Below are positions 1 to 14,289 of a stretch of DNA of 64,000 bases, piece after piece. Positions within the stretch are counted from its first letter, which is position 1. Each line of letters starts with the position of its first letter. The DNA is from Tamarix chinensis (lineage: Eukaryota; Streptophyta; Magnoliopsida; Caryophyllales; Tamaricaceae). Location: positions 90,644,736 to 90,708,735 of the forward strand of contig CM060177.1 in assembly GCA_030549775.1 (NCBI GenBank). The letters are read 5' to 3'. The notes under the pieces were generated by a model. That model ran no database searches, was not told the DNA's origin, and worked only from the letters and a program-made list of their open reading frames with translations. Both the position numbers and the translations under genes were made by a program.

Positions 1-504
1 TAGAACAATGCAAGCCTCTGTTTAGATTTATTTTATATTAGATGACTTAGATATTCAAATGATATTCATTATATTTTTGGTTAATAATACTTATTATAAT
101 TTTAGCAAGCATGTCATAGCCATTTTAGGATAGACACTGCAGTTTTAGGATTTGATTTTATCGTTATGACTTTAGGTTATTGTTTTGTATTGTTTGGCCT
201 ATTTATATGGTACTAACCATGTTGTTTTATTAAGATTTGAATAAGTGATTACTGATTGATTTTAATTTTTTTTTTTTTTTACTTTCTTGTTTCTCCCTCT
301 AAATTCTCTTCCTCCAGTCTAAATTCCCTTTCTTTCTCTTCCAAATCCAGTTCCTCTTCCCTATTCCTATTCCTGCTCCTAATCCCATTACTCTTCCCTC
401 TTTCCAACCCTACACGAACTTTATACATCATACATGTCATCATTTTCTAAACAGCTTTGGGCCATCAAGTTGTAAGCTTACATCTATCGTACTCTGCATC
501 CATA
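1..504. other. AT-rich flanking DNA, no gene seen
   Basis: No exon-like reading frame was found on either strand. A T-run near 270 is followed by a pyrimidine-rich stretch to about 410, which makes a Ser/Phe/Leu-rich reading frame by composition alone. Missing downstream exons of NDUFV2 were looked for here on the minus strand and not seen. Confidence 0.6.
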
Positions 505-840
505 CAATGAAATATCGATACCGCAATTGCGTATCGGCCACAATTTCGCAATTTTGGGGTCAGCCGCGACGCAAAATTCCCGAAATGCGACCGTTTCAAA
601 AAATCACATATTTATCGCCGCGATATTGGATATCGGACAATATTTTACCGATATTGGCCGATATTAGTCGATATTTACTGATTTTGGCTGATATTTGCCA
701 ATATTTATTGTGAAAAATAATTAAGAAATCATGTTGAGACAATCACGACATATAAAATATCGTTCGCGACACCCCAATAACGCGACACCGCGACCTCAAC
801 CTCAATCGCAGCCGCAGTTTTATTGCTTGTCTGCGTCATT
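505..840. repeat. CpG-rich module with repeated GATATT/AATATC words
   Basis: A stretch dense in CG dinucleotides and in short repeats such as GATATTGGCCGATATT, CGATATT and CGCGACACC sits in AT-rich surroundings. Self-complementary words (GATATT/AATATC, GCAATTGC) recur about every 10-20 bases. It ends where homology to the neighbouring retrotransposon repeat begins (about 841). It does not look coding. It may be a non-autonomous repeat family, but I do not recognise which. Confidence 0.45.
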
Positions 841-1628
841 GATGCAAGAGCATCTCTAGATCACTCTCAATCTTATTCTTCAAAGGAGGAAAAACAAAAA
901 AAAAATTAGCATACTTGAAGATGGAACCCATTGTGCTAGAAAATTCCTATGCTTCTAATATTTTGCCAAGTAATTCTTGCAGGTATTGTACATGTTTGCA
1001 TGAGGTTCATGCTATTGAAGATTTTTGATATACAAGACAATGACAACTGCATTACAAGGACTACAAAGTGCAAGGGAAAACAAGGCCACAAGACACAAAG
1101 TTAGACTACATATGTTAAATCTATGTGTTACATTATTAAAGTTTGTGTAGCTTTATTATTTTATTGTATACTTTGTAATACTTGTAAATTGTCATTGTAA
1201 CTCTTTAAATATATGCTTGTACCGTGTATTAGGAGGTTAATTTCAAGGGCCGATTAGTGGGCTTGTTAATGAAAGGGGCCTGCATGGGTGCATGTATATA
1301 TAAGGCTTGCACACCTTGATCTCGGTATGCTATGTTGAGTTCATATGATTTTTTAAAGAGAGAGCAACTCTAGAAATGTGTGTGTTCATTCTTCTTCTCT
1401 TCTCCTCCTTCAATTAAGAGCTTTGGAAAGTAGTAGAGAGTATTCTATAGAGAAATAGAAGATTTCTCTTTAGAAGGCTTAAGATCTTAGGATTAGATCT
1501 TGCCACCTTCCAAGGGATTGTCGACATCCTTATCAATTTCTATATCATTTGAGATTTTGGTGATTTTGCTATACTTGAGGCTTATAGAAAAAGTTCCAAA
1601 AAATGTCGAAGATTGTTTGGTGATGATA
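841..1628 (+). repeat. 5' long direct repeat (LTR plus internal tail) of gypsy element
   Basis: Matches 5447-6148 along its whole length with scattered substitutions, and shares the words CTCAATCTTATTCTTCAAAG and GCTTTGGA-AGTAGTA. Its first about 75 bases match the polyprotein C-terminus and an A-rich polypurine tract in the right copy. The repeat therefore begins inside internal sequence rather than at a clean TG. A TATATATAAG box lies near 1295. Confidence 0.8.
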
Positions 1629-1632
1629 TTGG

Positions 1633-4600
1633 GAAAAACTTAAGAAACATCTAAGGAAGAAATTTATTCCTAAAGAGTATGAACAAAATAACTATATTAA
1701 ATTGACTACTCTTAGGCAGGGACTATTAAGTGTCGAATAATATGTTAGGGAGTTTAAAAGGATGGCACTTGTATATGATATCCAAAAAAAGGAACAAACT
1801 TGTGCTAGATTTTTAGGAGGCCTTAACATGATGATTCGGGACAAGGTAGAAACTTATCAATATGATTCTTTAGATGACATGATTAAACTATCCCTAAGAT
1901 TTAAAAAACAAATTAAATCCACTAAGCTTCATGCTAAACAAAGTACTTCATCTACAAAGTATTACTCAAGTACTCAAGCTACAAAATTTAGATCGAGTAC
2001 TTCAACTTCTACCAATCTTGATAAAAAACAATGAATTACTAGAGAGGAGAAAGACAAAAATAAAGTGAATGAAGTCTCTACTAGGCGATGTTTCAAATGC
2101 CGATGATTTGTACACTTCACTCGCGAATGTCTCAATCAAAGGGTATTATCAATACAAAAAATTGAAGCCATGGAGACATGTGAAGAAGATCCTTAATTTA
2201 AGTCTTTTGAGGAAGCTTCTAGTGAATCCGAGGAAGAAGAGAGTGTTTGTTATGTCTTGGAGAAAGTACTTCAAGTACAAGCTACCGATCAGCCTACTCA
2301 AAGGGAGAAGATATTTAAGACAAAAGGAAGATTAAGAGATACGGTTTGTTGTATTATCATTGATAGTAGATCTTGTACAAATGTCACTAATGGGAGGATG
2401 GTTAAGGATTTGGTTTGAAAGCTACTCGACATCCAAAGCCTTATTCTCTTCAATGGTTGAATAAGAACAAGAGAGTCAAGGTAATAAAACAAACCCTAGT
2501 ATCATTCAAAATTGGTAACTATCATGATGTGTTATGTGATGTTTTACCTATGGATGCATATGGAATCTTATTAAGTAGACCATGGCAGTATGACAGAATT
2601 GCTATTCATAATGGTATTACTAATGAATATCTAGTTGAGAAGGATAAAAAGAAGCATAAACTCAAACCTTCTAAATGCAATAATGAGAGCATAGTCGAGA
2701 ATAAAAAGAGTTTATTCTTACATGAAAAGGCTATGGTCAAATTTATTCAAGCATAAGGAAGTTGTTATATTGTGGTTATGAAAGAATCTCTACAAGGGGA
2801 GAAAAATAATGATAATCCTCAATTAGATAAACTCCTTGATGAGTATCACGATGATTTTCCTAATGAATTACCACCTGGATTGCCGCTTAAAACAGGATAA
2901 GAAATGCCATAAATTTAATACCTTAGTGTCCTTACCTAATAGGACTGCATATCAATATAATACAGAGGAGGATAAGGAGTTAGAAAAACAAATACAAAAG
3001 CTCATAAGAAAAGGGTATGTGAAGAAAAGTATGAGTCCATGTTGTATGCCTGCATTACTTGTCCCTAAAAAGGATGGTACCTAGTGCATGAGTATCGACT
3101 CAAGGGTTGTTAACAATATCACTATCAAATATTGATTTCCAATGCCAAGATTGGATGATATATTAGATGAGTTATGTGAAGCACGAGTATTCTCTAAGAT
3201 TGATCTGAGTAGCGGATATCATTAGATGAGAATAAGAGAAGAGGATGAGTGGAAAACTGCATTCAAAACAAAATATGGTCTTTCTGAGTAGATGGTGATG
3301 CCTTTTGGCTTATGTAATGCACCGAGTTCATTTATGAAACTAATGAATGAAGTTCTTCGACCTTTTATTGGAATTTTCATCGTGGTGTACTTAGATGATA
3401 TACTTGTGTACAATAGGATTGAACATGACCATCTTATTCATCTAAGGAAATAATTTGATAAGCTGAGGGAGACTAAACTCTCTGGAAAAATAGAGAGATG
3501 TGATTTTATGCCTTTCGAGTATAGTTTTCCTTGGTTATGTAATGATTAGCGAAGATATTAAAGTTGATCCCACAAAAATTGAGGCTATTAAGGATTGGCC
3601 GACACCTAAGGATATCCATGAAGTGAGGAGTTTTCATGGTTTGACAAGTTTCTATAGGAGATTCATTAAGGATTTTTCTTCTATTGCCGCACCGATAACC
3701 CAATTCATGAAAAAGGGTGAATTTAATTAGAGTAAGGATGCAACTACGGCCTTCAAAACTTCGAAGAATAAGCTATGCAATTTACCAATACTAGCTTTAC
3801 CCGACTTTGAAAAATTATTTGAGGTTACGTGTGATGCAAGTGGGGTAGGTATAGGAGATGTACTCTCCTAGGAAAAACGAGCTATTGCATTTTTTAGTGA
3901 GAAACTAAATGGAGCGAGATTAAACTATTCCACATATGACAATGAGTTCTATGCCATTATACAAAGTCTAGAAACATGGAGTCATTACCTAAGGCCTAAG
4001 CCATTTGTTTTGCATTCGAACCATGAGAGTTTAAAATATTTCCATGGGCAAAAGAAGATTAGTCCGAGGCATACAAAATGGGTTAGTTTCTTACAATCCT
4101 TCATTTTTTTGTCAAGCATTTCGATGGTAAAGAAAATATCGTGGTAGATGCTTTGTCTAGAAGATCCATGATATTAGTCATGTTGGATGTTTAAGTTACT
4201 GGGATTTGAGATATTAAAGGAACTATATGATAAGGATGAAGATTTTGTTGACATCTATAATGCGTGCAAAAAGAATGGTAGTTGTGGTAATTATTTACTA
4301 CAAGATGACTATCTCTTCAAACTTAATAGGTTGTGTATACCTCATTCTACTGTGCGTAATTTACTTGTTAAAGAAGTACATGAGGGGTATTGCTGGTCAT
4401 TTTGGAGTTCATAATACCATGGAAATACTACAAGAAAACTTCTACCCGCCACGAATGATAAAAGTAATACTAGCTATTATTGGAAGATGCGTGACTTGTC
4501 AAAAAAGTAAAAGTTTATTCAATAAGGATTTGTATACTCCTTTACCAGTGCCTAATCAACCTTAGAAAAGTATTAGCATAGATTTCATTTTGGGTTTACC

Positions 4601-5516
4601 AAGGAAACAAAAGGGTAAAGATTCTATTCTTGTGGTAGTAAATCGATATTCAAAAATGACACATTTCATACCTAACAATAAGACTAATAGTGCAACACAT
4701 GTAGCGGATTTATATTTCCAAGAAATAGTAAGGTTAAATGGAGTTCCCAAAAGTATAGTATCAGATAGATATGTTAAATTCTTGAGCTACTTTTGGAAGA
4801 CACTTTGGCACATGATAGGTACTAAGTTGTTGTTTAGAATTTCTCATCATCCTCAAACAAATGGTCAAACTGAAGTGACTAATAGAACTCTAGGTATTTT
4901 GCTATGAGGGTTAGTGAATAAGAGCACCAAAGATTGGGATATAAAACTTGCACATACTGAATTTACATACAATAGGAGTTCTTCTAGTACAACTCAATCG
5001 AGTCCTTTTGAGGTTGTCTATGGGGCTAATCTTTATCTACCCATTGATATTGTTGTCATTTAAAAAAGGAGATATAAAAGGTATAATGTTAAGGAAAGAA
5101 TCGAATTCTTTAAGAAACTTCATCAACAAATTAAAGACAACATTGAAAAATTGAATGCTAAATACCAAGCTCAAGCAAATAAAAACAAAACTCAACAAGT
5201 GTTTAAACCAGGAGATTTGGTATGGTTGCATTTGAAAAAAGAAAGATTTTCAAACTAAGAAGGAGTAAACTAATACTAAAAGATGATGGGTCATTCAAAA
5301 TTTTAAGAAAATTTGGAAATAACGCATATGAACTTGAATTGTCTGAACATTATGGAGGAGTATCTAGGACTTTCAACATTGGTGATTTATCACTTTACTA
5401 TAGTGATGCTAATTTGAGGGCAAATTCTTCTTTGCAAGAAGAGAATGATGCAGAAGCATTTCTAAATTACTCTCAATCTTATTCTTCAAAGGATGAAAAA
5501 AAAAATGAATTAGCAT
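1633..5516 (+). pseudogene. Ty3/gypsy gag-pol polyprotein relic
   Basis: Gag-like sequence covers about 1633-2340 (KKHLRKKFIPKEY-type region, then REFKRMALVYD). A retropepsin-like region follows to about 2760. Reverse transcriptase spans about 2836-3720 and includes LVPKKDGT, FSKIDLSSGYH, MPFGLCNAPSSF and the catalytic YLDD at 3388-3399. RNase H follows (CDASGVGIG, then DALSRRS near 4150). Integrase has the HHCC zinc-finger remnant (GHFGVH, CVTCQKSK, 4397-4510) and a core with [18 protein letters not shown] and a conserved TEVTNRT near 4875. The tail has FKPGDLVWLHLKKERF near 5206. In-frame stops fall where the family has Gln, Trp or Arg, and a frameshift lies near 4385. The frame ends at 5516 inside the right direct repeat. 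Confidence 0.85.
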
Positions 5517-6148
5517 AGATGGAACCCATTGTGCTTGAAAATTCTTATGCTTCTAATGTTTTACCAAGTAATTCTTGCAAGTATTGTATATGTTAGCAAG
5601 AGGTTCGTGCTATTAAAGATCTTTGATGTCCAAGACAATGACAATGGCATTACAAGGATTACAAAGTGTAAGAAAGAACAAGGCTACAAGACACAAAGTC
5701 AAACTACATATGTTAAATCTATGTATTATATTATTAAAATTTGTGTAGCTTTGTTATTTTGTTATATACTATGTAATACTTGTAAATTGTCATTGTAACT
5801 ATTTAAATATATGCTTGTACCATGCATGTATATATGAGGCTTGTACACCTTGATCTCGCTATGCTATGTTGAGTTCATATGATTTTTGAAAGAGAGAGCA
5901 ACACTAGAAACGTGTGTGTTCATTCTTCTTCTCTTCTCCTTCTTCAATTGAGAGCTTTGGAGAGTAGTAAAGAGTATTCTATAGAGAAATAGAAAATTTT
6001 TCTTTAGAAGGATTAGATCTTGCCACCTTCCAAGGGATTGTTGACATCCTTATCAATTTCTATATCATCCGAGATTTTGGAGACTTTTGCTATACTTGAG
6101 GCTTATAGAAAGAGTTCCTGGAAATGTTGAAGATTGTTTGGTGATGAT
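5447..6148 (+). repeat. 3' long direct repeat (LTR) of gypsy element
   Basis: Partner of 841-1628. Its first about 70 bases encode the polyprotein C-terminus and then an A-rich purine tract (about 5487-5510) that fits a polypurine tract, so the LTR proper probably begins near 5520. It ends near 6148, after which the sequence is host DNA unrelated to the interior. Confidence 0.8.
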
Positions 6149-8729
<2,581 letters not shown>

Positions 8730-9018
8730 CGTTGAAGAAGATGAGAGAGAAATGCAAGCGTCAACAATGGAGATTTGGAGGGGACAACGAGAGATGTGGG
8801 AGTAGAAATGCAGGTGGCCGGGTCAGGTGCTACGGAAGGAGTGTGGCAGCCACACAAAGACGGAAGGTTTCGGCCCAATTAATAAGGAACTAGACGCTCT
8901 CTTGTTTTGGGCTGCCATCATATAGGTGCTTAGACCCAGTTTGCTTGACGGTAGTGGATTACCGATCGGTCCCATAATACTAATTAAATATTTTATCTAT
9001 GATAGCGTCTCCATAAGC

Positions 9019-9089
9019 GCACCAGTGGTCTAGTGGTAGAATAGTACCCTGCCACGGTACAGACCCGGGTTCGATTCCCGGCTGGTGCA
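9019..9089 (+). tRNA. tRNA-Gly (anticodon GCC)
   Basis: A 71-base cloverleaf without intron. The acceptor stem is GCACCAG pairing with CTGGTGC, with discriminator A at 9089. The D arm contains the A-box-like TGGTCTAGTGGTAGA. The anticodon stem is GTACC/GGTAC around loop CTGCCAC, which gives anticodon GCC (9051-9053). The T arm contains the B box GGTTCGATTCC. No CCA is encoded, as expected for a nuclear gene. A T-rich run starting near 9097 fits an RNA polymerase III terminator. It reads away from NDUFV2, whose start codon is about 290 bases away. Confidence 0.96.
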
Positions 9090-9096
9090 GAGATAT

Positions 9097-10535
9097 TCTT
9101 TTTTCTTGTTTTGTTGATTATGACTTCTTGACTTCCCTTCCACCGAGCAACATTCTCTCATTATTTTTATCACGATGAGGGTCCATGGCTTGTTGCTTAC
9201 CACCTCAACTTTATCAGCAGTATGAAGCTGATTTGGCACGAGTTCCAGGTTGTGTACAAAAACCATGAGTCCAAACACTGGTAGCAGATCCGCTTGCTAA
9301 ATTAGGACTTAGAAGGGAGCAGGCCTTCATTGATTAGATGTACTATAAGAAGTGAATTTCACTATGCATGCAGGTGAAGGTAGATACGGGAGGTGGAATT
9401 TTGTTACTTAATTTATGACTAAGGGTGGGTCGGGGCTTCCTTGGGAGACATTGCTGGGGAGTTGGACGACAGTAGCAGGTGTATTTCTTTTGTTTATGAT
9501 TGGCATAGGTAGTTTCATAGCAGGCTCATGATCGGTAGGTGGATAATAGTTTGGGTGTTTGGGGGTTTTTTTTTTTTGTGCCAAACAACAGAGAGTGGCA
9601 TTTGTTGGAGTAATTGCAAAGCTTTAGTTTGGCTTATACCACTGATTTTTATAAAATTAGCTGTTCCATCAGTGGATGAAGAATAATATTTACTCCAGAT
9701 ATTATCCTTCTTCTTATGACATGTTTGAGTTGATGATATGGGTTGAGTTTTGTTGGTGGTTTTGGATTGGACTTTGGACCAAACAAGTACTCTATCGGTC
9801 CGATCCGGGTTGAATATGGCTCATTGATCCAGTCAGACTTATTTTCTTTTGTCAAAAAAAAATTATATGGGAGGAATGCCAACATTTTTCCTGGATTTGT
9901 TACCGTTGTGCATCGCTGACCTTCTCATTTTAAAGAGAGGTTTTGGATTCATTTGCAAGAGGATTTTTTTTTCCGAACTTTCGAACGTTGTTTCCTCAAC
10001 TCCCAATTTTTACAACACAATTCTGAGCAAAGTTCTGTATAGTCCAAGTCTGTTATTCTTAAGTGTATATGAACGGGAGGCGTTGTGTCAACCTTGGGGT
10101 CGAACAGGCGACATAACTACACCGGAGATCTAACTGCAATTTACTTTAAGGTAGTGGTTCTTCTTGTTGCACATCGAACGCTTTGATAAGTCTTTTCTCT
10201 GTTTGCTAATTTCGTTTATATTTTACTACGTATAATGCAACGATATTGTTCCTACAGCATTGAATACATGTTGCAAGTCTATACAGGTAGAGGTAGGTGA
10301 TGGTAGAATCGGTTTGTCATGAGGTATTGTAAGCGAGTGGATGTGTTTATTTTGTCCATTGTAATCTTCTCAAGGTTTGCTTATGAAACTGTCAAATTCT
10401 TCAATGCCCTCTTTAGAAGGCGGGAAAGTGATGTGCGATGATGGTTGCGACATCCCTTTTGCCTCTAAAGCTAATAAAATTATTTACTAATAATAAAAAA
10501 TATAAGATGTTTTGGATAATTTATTAATCATATTG
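9097..10535 (+). other. Intergenic DNA, possible LINE 3' remnant
   Basis: There is no intact gene. On + near 9275-9330 one frame reads VADPLAKLGLRREQAF, which resembles the end of a non-LTR retrotransposon RNase H domain (ADxLAKxG), but neighbouring frames are broken. An A-rich tract at 10460-10500 could be a decayed LINE tail. The evidence is weak. Confidence 0.25.
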
Positions 10536-10820
10536 CACATATAATTTATTTTTATTTTTTTGTGGCTTTTCAACGTTTAATTGTTTTGAAATTAAAATCT
10601 TTCCGGATACCATAACACGGAAGAACAATGCATGAACAAATAGACAGTAGTTGAAGCACCGAGTATACAACGGCTCCATAAAGATAATCAGAAATATACT
10701 CTTTCATTTCTACATCAAACTAACTGATATACATATCACAATTCAATAGTTTGATTCGCATTTCAGGTAATCATATAATAAATGCATTCGAGGCGCTCCC
10801 CCCGCCACGGTTTACGCCGT

Positions 10821-11163
10821 CTAAAGAGACATTCCAGACTCCTCGTCCTCCTCGAGGCCGGAGGTGTAGACGGTGTAAAAGGACCAAATGAGTGCAAAAA
10901 CGCCCAACAAGATCCAACCAAGTAGGTTGTTGCTTAAACCAAATGGTAGCCCGGTTCCTTCGGTGCTCATTCTCTCGTCGACCAGAGCCATGGCGGCTGG
11001 GCTCGACATCATCGCCGCAGCTGCTGCCGCAACGAATGATGCGCTCTTACCCTTGATTGAGATGTCCTCTTGGGTGGTTGATGATGACTTGGATTCCACT
11101 GAACAGTGTACCCTCAGCTTTTTGGTCATCGCCGGCAGCCCTGAAGTACATGATTTTATATAC

Positions 11164-11201
<38 letters not shown>

Positions 11202-11608
11202 CAGAAACGCAGTCAAGACATATGAAATTTTGATAAATTATTTCTGTATAAATCATATACCAAAAAACAAAAACAAAATCAATACTGCTCATTGTTTCAT
11301 TACTATATACTTTAAAGCCTCTATGTTTGTAGCTAATCAAATTAAGCGATTGCTTTCCAAATCTCTTAGGAACAGATCATGAAAATAACTAATCAAGTAA
11401 TAACTCTTCTTAAATCAATTGGCTTCAACATTAAATGAGCACTCACTGTACCGTTTCTTAGTAGAAAACGAACCATCTTTATGATGTGCGAACAACAGTA
11501 TCGATGCTTACCAAGGACAGGAGAAGCAGAGGCTCCCGCTCTGCCGTTGTGCACGAGGCCGGCGCATATGACCAATGAGGCGGAGGAGCCGGCGGTGATG
11601 GTGGCCAT
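10821..11608 (-). CDS. psbW: Photosystem II reaction center W protein precursor, copy 1
   Basis: Two exons: 11512-11608 (32 codons plus one base) and 10821-11140, joined by a 371-base GT-AG intron, giving 138 residues. The mature part after the AMA cleavage site is 54 residues, from [19 protein letters not shown] to the C-terminus, the usual PsbW size. It has one membrane helix ([18 protein letters not shown]) and the acidic tail GLEEDEESG. The long N-terminus is a bipartite plastid/thylakoid targeting signal: Ser/Ala-rich, basic in the middle, then a hydrophobic Ala-rich stretch before AMA. PsbW is a nuclear-encoded thylakoid protein that stabilises PSII supercomplexes. The frame is intact with no damage. 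A (CATA)n(TA)n tract lies close to the intron acceptor. Copy 2 is at 15624-16572. Confidence 0.95.
11157..11201. repeat. (CATA)n(TA)n microsatellite in psbW copy 1 intron
   Basis: About five CATA units followed by about twelve TA units. On the minus strand the tract ends about 16 bases upstream of the exon-2 acceptor and takes the place of the normal pyrimidine tract. The matching place in copy 2 lacks it. Confidence 0.9.
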
Positions 11609-12125
11609 CTCTATTTCAGTTGTGTTGGTGTCGGAGAAGGAACTCGGAGGTTCGGCTCGGCTCGGCTACTATTGTAGATTAACGTTGCTGAAACAAAACG
11701 GGAAAAACACAAGAGCAACGTACCACCATACAGATGATGGATATAATTTGATGAATTATATCTTCGATCTAGAGATAGCCAGTTACTTGCTTCCACGTGT
11801 TTCGTTATCCACACGCCACCAGCGTCGTGTGAGAACGAGGGCCCGCAAGGAAGATCCAAGGTCAACCGGCAAGTTGGTCCGCATTCCGCAAAGAGGATCC
11901 AACTTCACTCAGCGGCAGCCGGCAGGCTACAACATCGCTCGGTCATTTGACCTCAAAGAAACGCCCTTGGGAATTAATAAATTCAGTGTTGAAACGTCCC
12001 AAACCCCAATGTAGCCTTGGTTTAAATTTGGCTGAATTGCGACGAAAGATTAAGGACAAATATTAAAAATTTATTTTTATAAAAAAATTTAAATTAGGAT
12101 ACATATTTTAAAATATTATTTAAAT
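11609..12125. other. Upstream region of psbW copy 1
   Basis: Promoter-side DNA of psbW copy 1. It aligns with 16573-16925 upstream of copy 2, for example TTGCTTCCACGTGTT in both. The CACGTG G-box core at about 11792 (and 16755) lies about 185 bases upstream of each start codon. G-boxes are common in light-responsive promoters, so this is a plausible shared element. The sequence becomes AT-rich after 12030. Confidence 0.5.
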
Positions 12126-12499
12126 AATATTAATTTAATTTAAATAAATTGGGATGAATATTATTTTTATTTCGTTTGAAATTAGATGAATAAAAAGGTA
12201 TATATATATAATACTTATTAGAAATAAAGATTCCATCATGGTAGTTGTTGGCTGTCTTTTGATAATGGCATATTTTGCCTCTTGCAACAAAACTAACGAT
12301 GTCACCGTTATTGCCATCTACTTCCTCCATTATGTTGTTAAAATCCATGGGTTTTCTAAGATTATTGCCTCTAATTAGGATGTAAAATTTATCCCTCACT
12401 TTTTATAGATTTTGTGGGAAAAAATAGGTATCAAATTCCTTGTCTCGACTTTTTCCATTATCAAATCAAAGTATAAACTGAGGTGGTCAATCATACCTT

Positions 12500-13060
12500 G
12501 GTTAACATTCTTAGAGCCACCTTATACAACAATTCTAAATGGTGGGAATCTAACCTACCACACATTGAATTTGCTTACAAGCGAACTCTCCACTCTCTTA
12601 GTGGCAAATCTCCATTCAAGTTGGTATATGCTTTAATCCCTTCACACTCCTAGGCCTATGTCCATTACTCCTATCACAATTCACATCTTTCAATACTGAG
12701 AAATGCCCTAAATTCATCAAGGAAAATTATGAGTTTGTTGTAAAGCAAAAAAAAATTACCAAATAGTCAGGCATGTTAATTGACACAATTTTTTTATTTT
12801 ATTTCAACTAGGTGACCTTATGCGGGTCTAACTTAAAAAGGATTGATTTCTAACCGATCAAAAGGACAAGCTTGACACACATTATGATGGTCCTTTCACG
12901 ATCTTATAAAGGGTGGATGACAATACTTACAAGAATGATCTCTCCGACAAATATGATGCAATAGATCCTCCTTTCAATGTCTAGCCTATCATATTTTGTT
13001 GACGTTGTGCAATTTTTTGGGATAAAACTCTTTAAAGAAGGAGGGATGATACAGACCTTG
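12500..13060 (+). pseudogene. Ty3/gypsy integrase C-terminal relic
   Basis: The + strand reads WWESNLPHIEFAYKRTLHS then SGKSPFKLVYA, the end of the gypsy integrase core. Further on come a broken LGDLM-type motif and HYDGPFTI and NTYKNDLSDKYD near 12880-12960, as in the integrase tail. Stops and frame changes are frequent and no LTRs are evident. It lies in duplication copy 1 and has no counterpart in copy 2, so it inserted after the duplication or was lost from the other copy. Confidence 0.65.
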
Positions 13061-13298
13061 CCATGTCAAATGACATTCTCAATCCAATCTTAAAATACCT
13101 AAGTTTATTTCCAACACATTCTGATAATTTTGTGTTTTATGTCTAGGGATGATTAGGAAGTTGAATTAGATCAAAGAGCATTGAGCACAATATGTCAAGT
13201 TTTGAAAAATTAAGATCATATAGTATTTATTTTTGTAATTCCTAAGTAATTAGCTTGAGGGCTATTAGCTCATAGGTAGCCAAACTCAATAACTAACT

Positions 13299-13299
13299 C

Positions 13300-13395
<96 letters not shown>

Positions 13396-13418
13396 TAATT
13401 GTTGTTGTTGTTGTTGTA
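13299..13418. repeat. Compound trinucleotide microsatellite (TTA)n(CTA)n(TTG)n
   Basis: About 18 TTA units, then about 14 CTA units, then 6 TTG units in one uninterrupted tract. Confidence 0.97.
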
Positions 13419-14289
13419 TTCATATTATGACATTAGAACACGGTAGTGTGGGTGTGTATGGTTTATGATGATAAATAATTTTAAACCCCATTAATATTAA
13501 ACCTTAATTTTGGTTGCATTTGATCAATCCTCCCATCCATTAAGCTAGAAGAGGTATGACTCAATTACATCCCCCAAGCTTATATGATAATTGTTTTCTC
13601 ATGCTCTCTTATTTAAATTTGTGGACTAAATTGAGTCTTGGACCAATACCTAAGACCTAGTGTTTTACATCTTGTTGGTCCTTTTTTTTTTAGGCGAAGG
13701 CTTCCTTTAGGAAACCCTAACCCTTTTGTTTTATTTTCTTACTTATCATGTCTCTCTTCTCTTTCCACTCATGCGGCAATGAGATTGTTTCCATGATCTT
13801 GATTGTTTGATTGCTCTCCTCCCTTTCTTCTATTGCATTTACTCTTCCTCTTTCTTTGTTTTCATGGAGATTAATTCTCCTCATTTCCAAAATCTAAGGC
13901 TTCTTTCTCAATTTTTTCCAAGATCCTTCCCACAAAGAATCAATTTTTGACTATGTGTGTGTGTGTCTTGGGGCTTAAACGTGTTCTAGTCTGTTTTTGG
14001 ATGGTATAAATTCGTGGTCAATTTGTTTTCCATTTCAAAGTGTCAATGATAATGATGAAACTAAATATTGCTTCATATATTCTATGGAAATGAACATGTT
14101 TTAGACAACCCATTTGGCTAATTGGTTATAATTATGTTAGTTGGTCTCTTCATAATGATTCTATGATAGTGTATCACTAAAACTCGTTCAATGTTCTCCT
14201 ATGATATGCCCTTGATTTTGGCTATGAGAGGGGTGGCATAGGAGAACATTAAATGAACTATAGTGATGCACTGTGATGTAAAATAAGAT
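13419..14289. other. Intergenic DNA, nothing recognised
   Basis: AT-rich with pyrimidine-rich patches (13690-13960). A short inverted word pair, AATGTTCTCCTATG (about 14190) and CATAGGAGAACATT (about 14236), could form a 14-bp hairpin. No coding signal was seen. Confidence 0.5.

Larger units (their letters stand above)
841..6148 (+). mobile_element. Degenerate Ty3/gypsy LTR retrotransposon
   Basis: Two direct repeats (841-1628 and 5447-6148) flank a + strand gag-pol relic. The order protease-like, reverse transcriptase, RNase H, integrase is the Ty3/gypsy order. The primer-binding site and the start of gag are missing: sequence resembling mid-gag starts within about 10 bases of the left repeat. 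The 3' repeat lacks two stretches present in the 5' repeat (about 65 and 14 bases). Many stops and at least one frameshift make the element inactive. It lies downstream of NDUFV2 exon 4, in the opposite orientation to that gene. Confidence 0.88.

Noticed and set aside
256..450. Ser/Phe/Leu-rich 64-codon frame
   Set aside because: Starts in a T-run and continues in a pyrimidine tract; no domain.
10888..11382. Long + strand reading frame over psbW copy 1 (and 15691-15996 over copy 2)
   Set aside because: Antisense shadow of the conserved psbW exon 2; it appears in both copies only because the sense strand is conserved, and it runs into the microsatellite.
11393..11608. Reading exon 1 of psbW through its intron as a 71-codon gene
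   Set aside because: A good GT donor after codon 32 and exact joining to exon 2 explain it; the second copy has the same structure.
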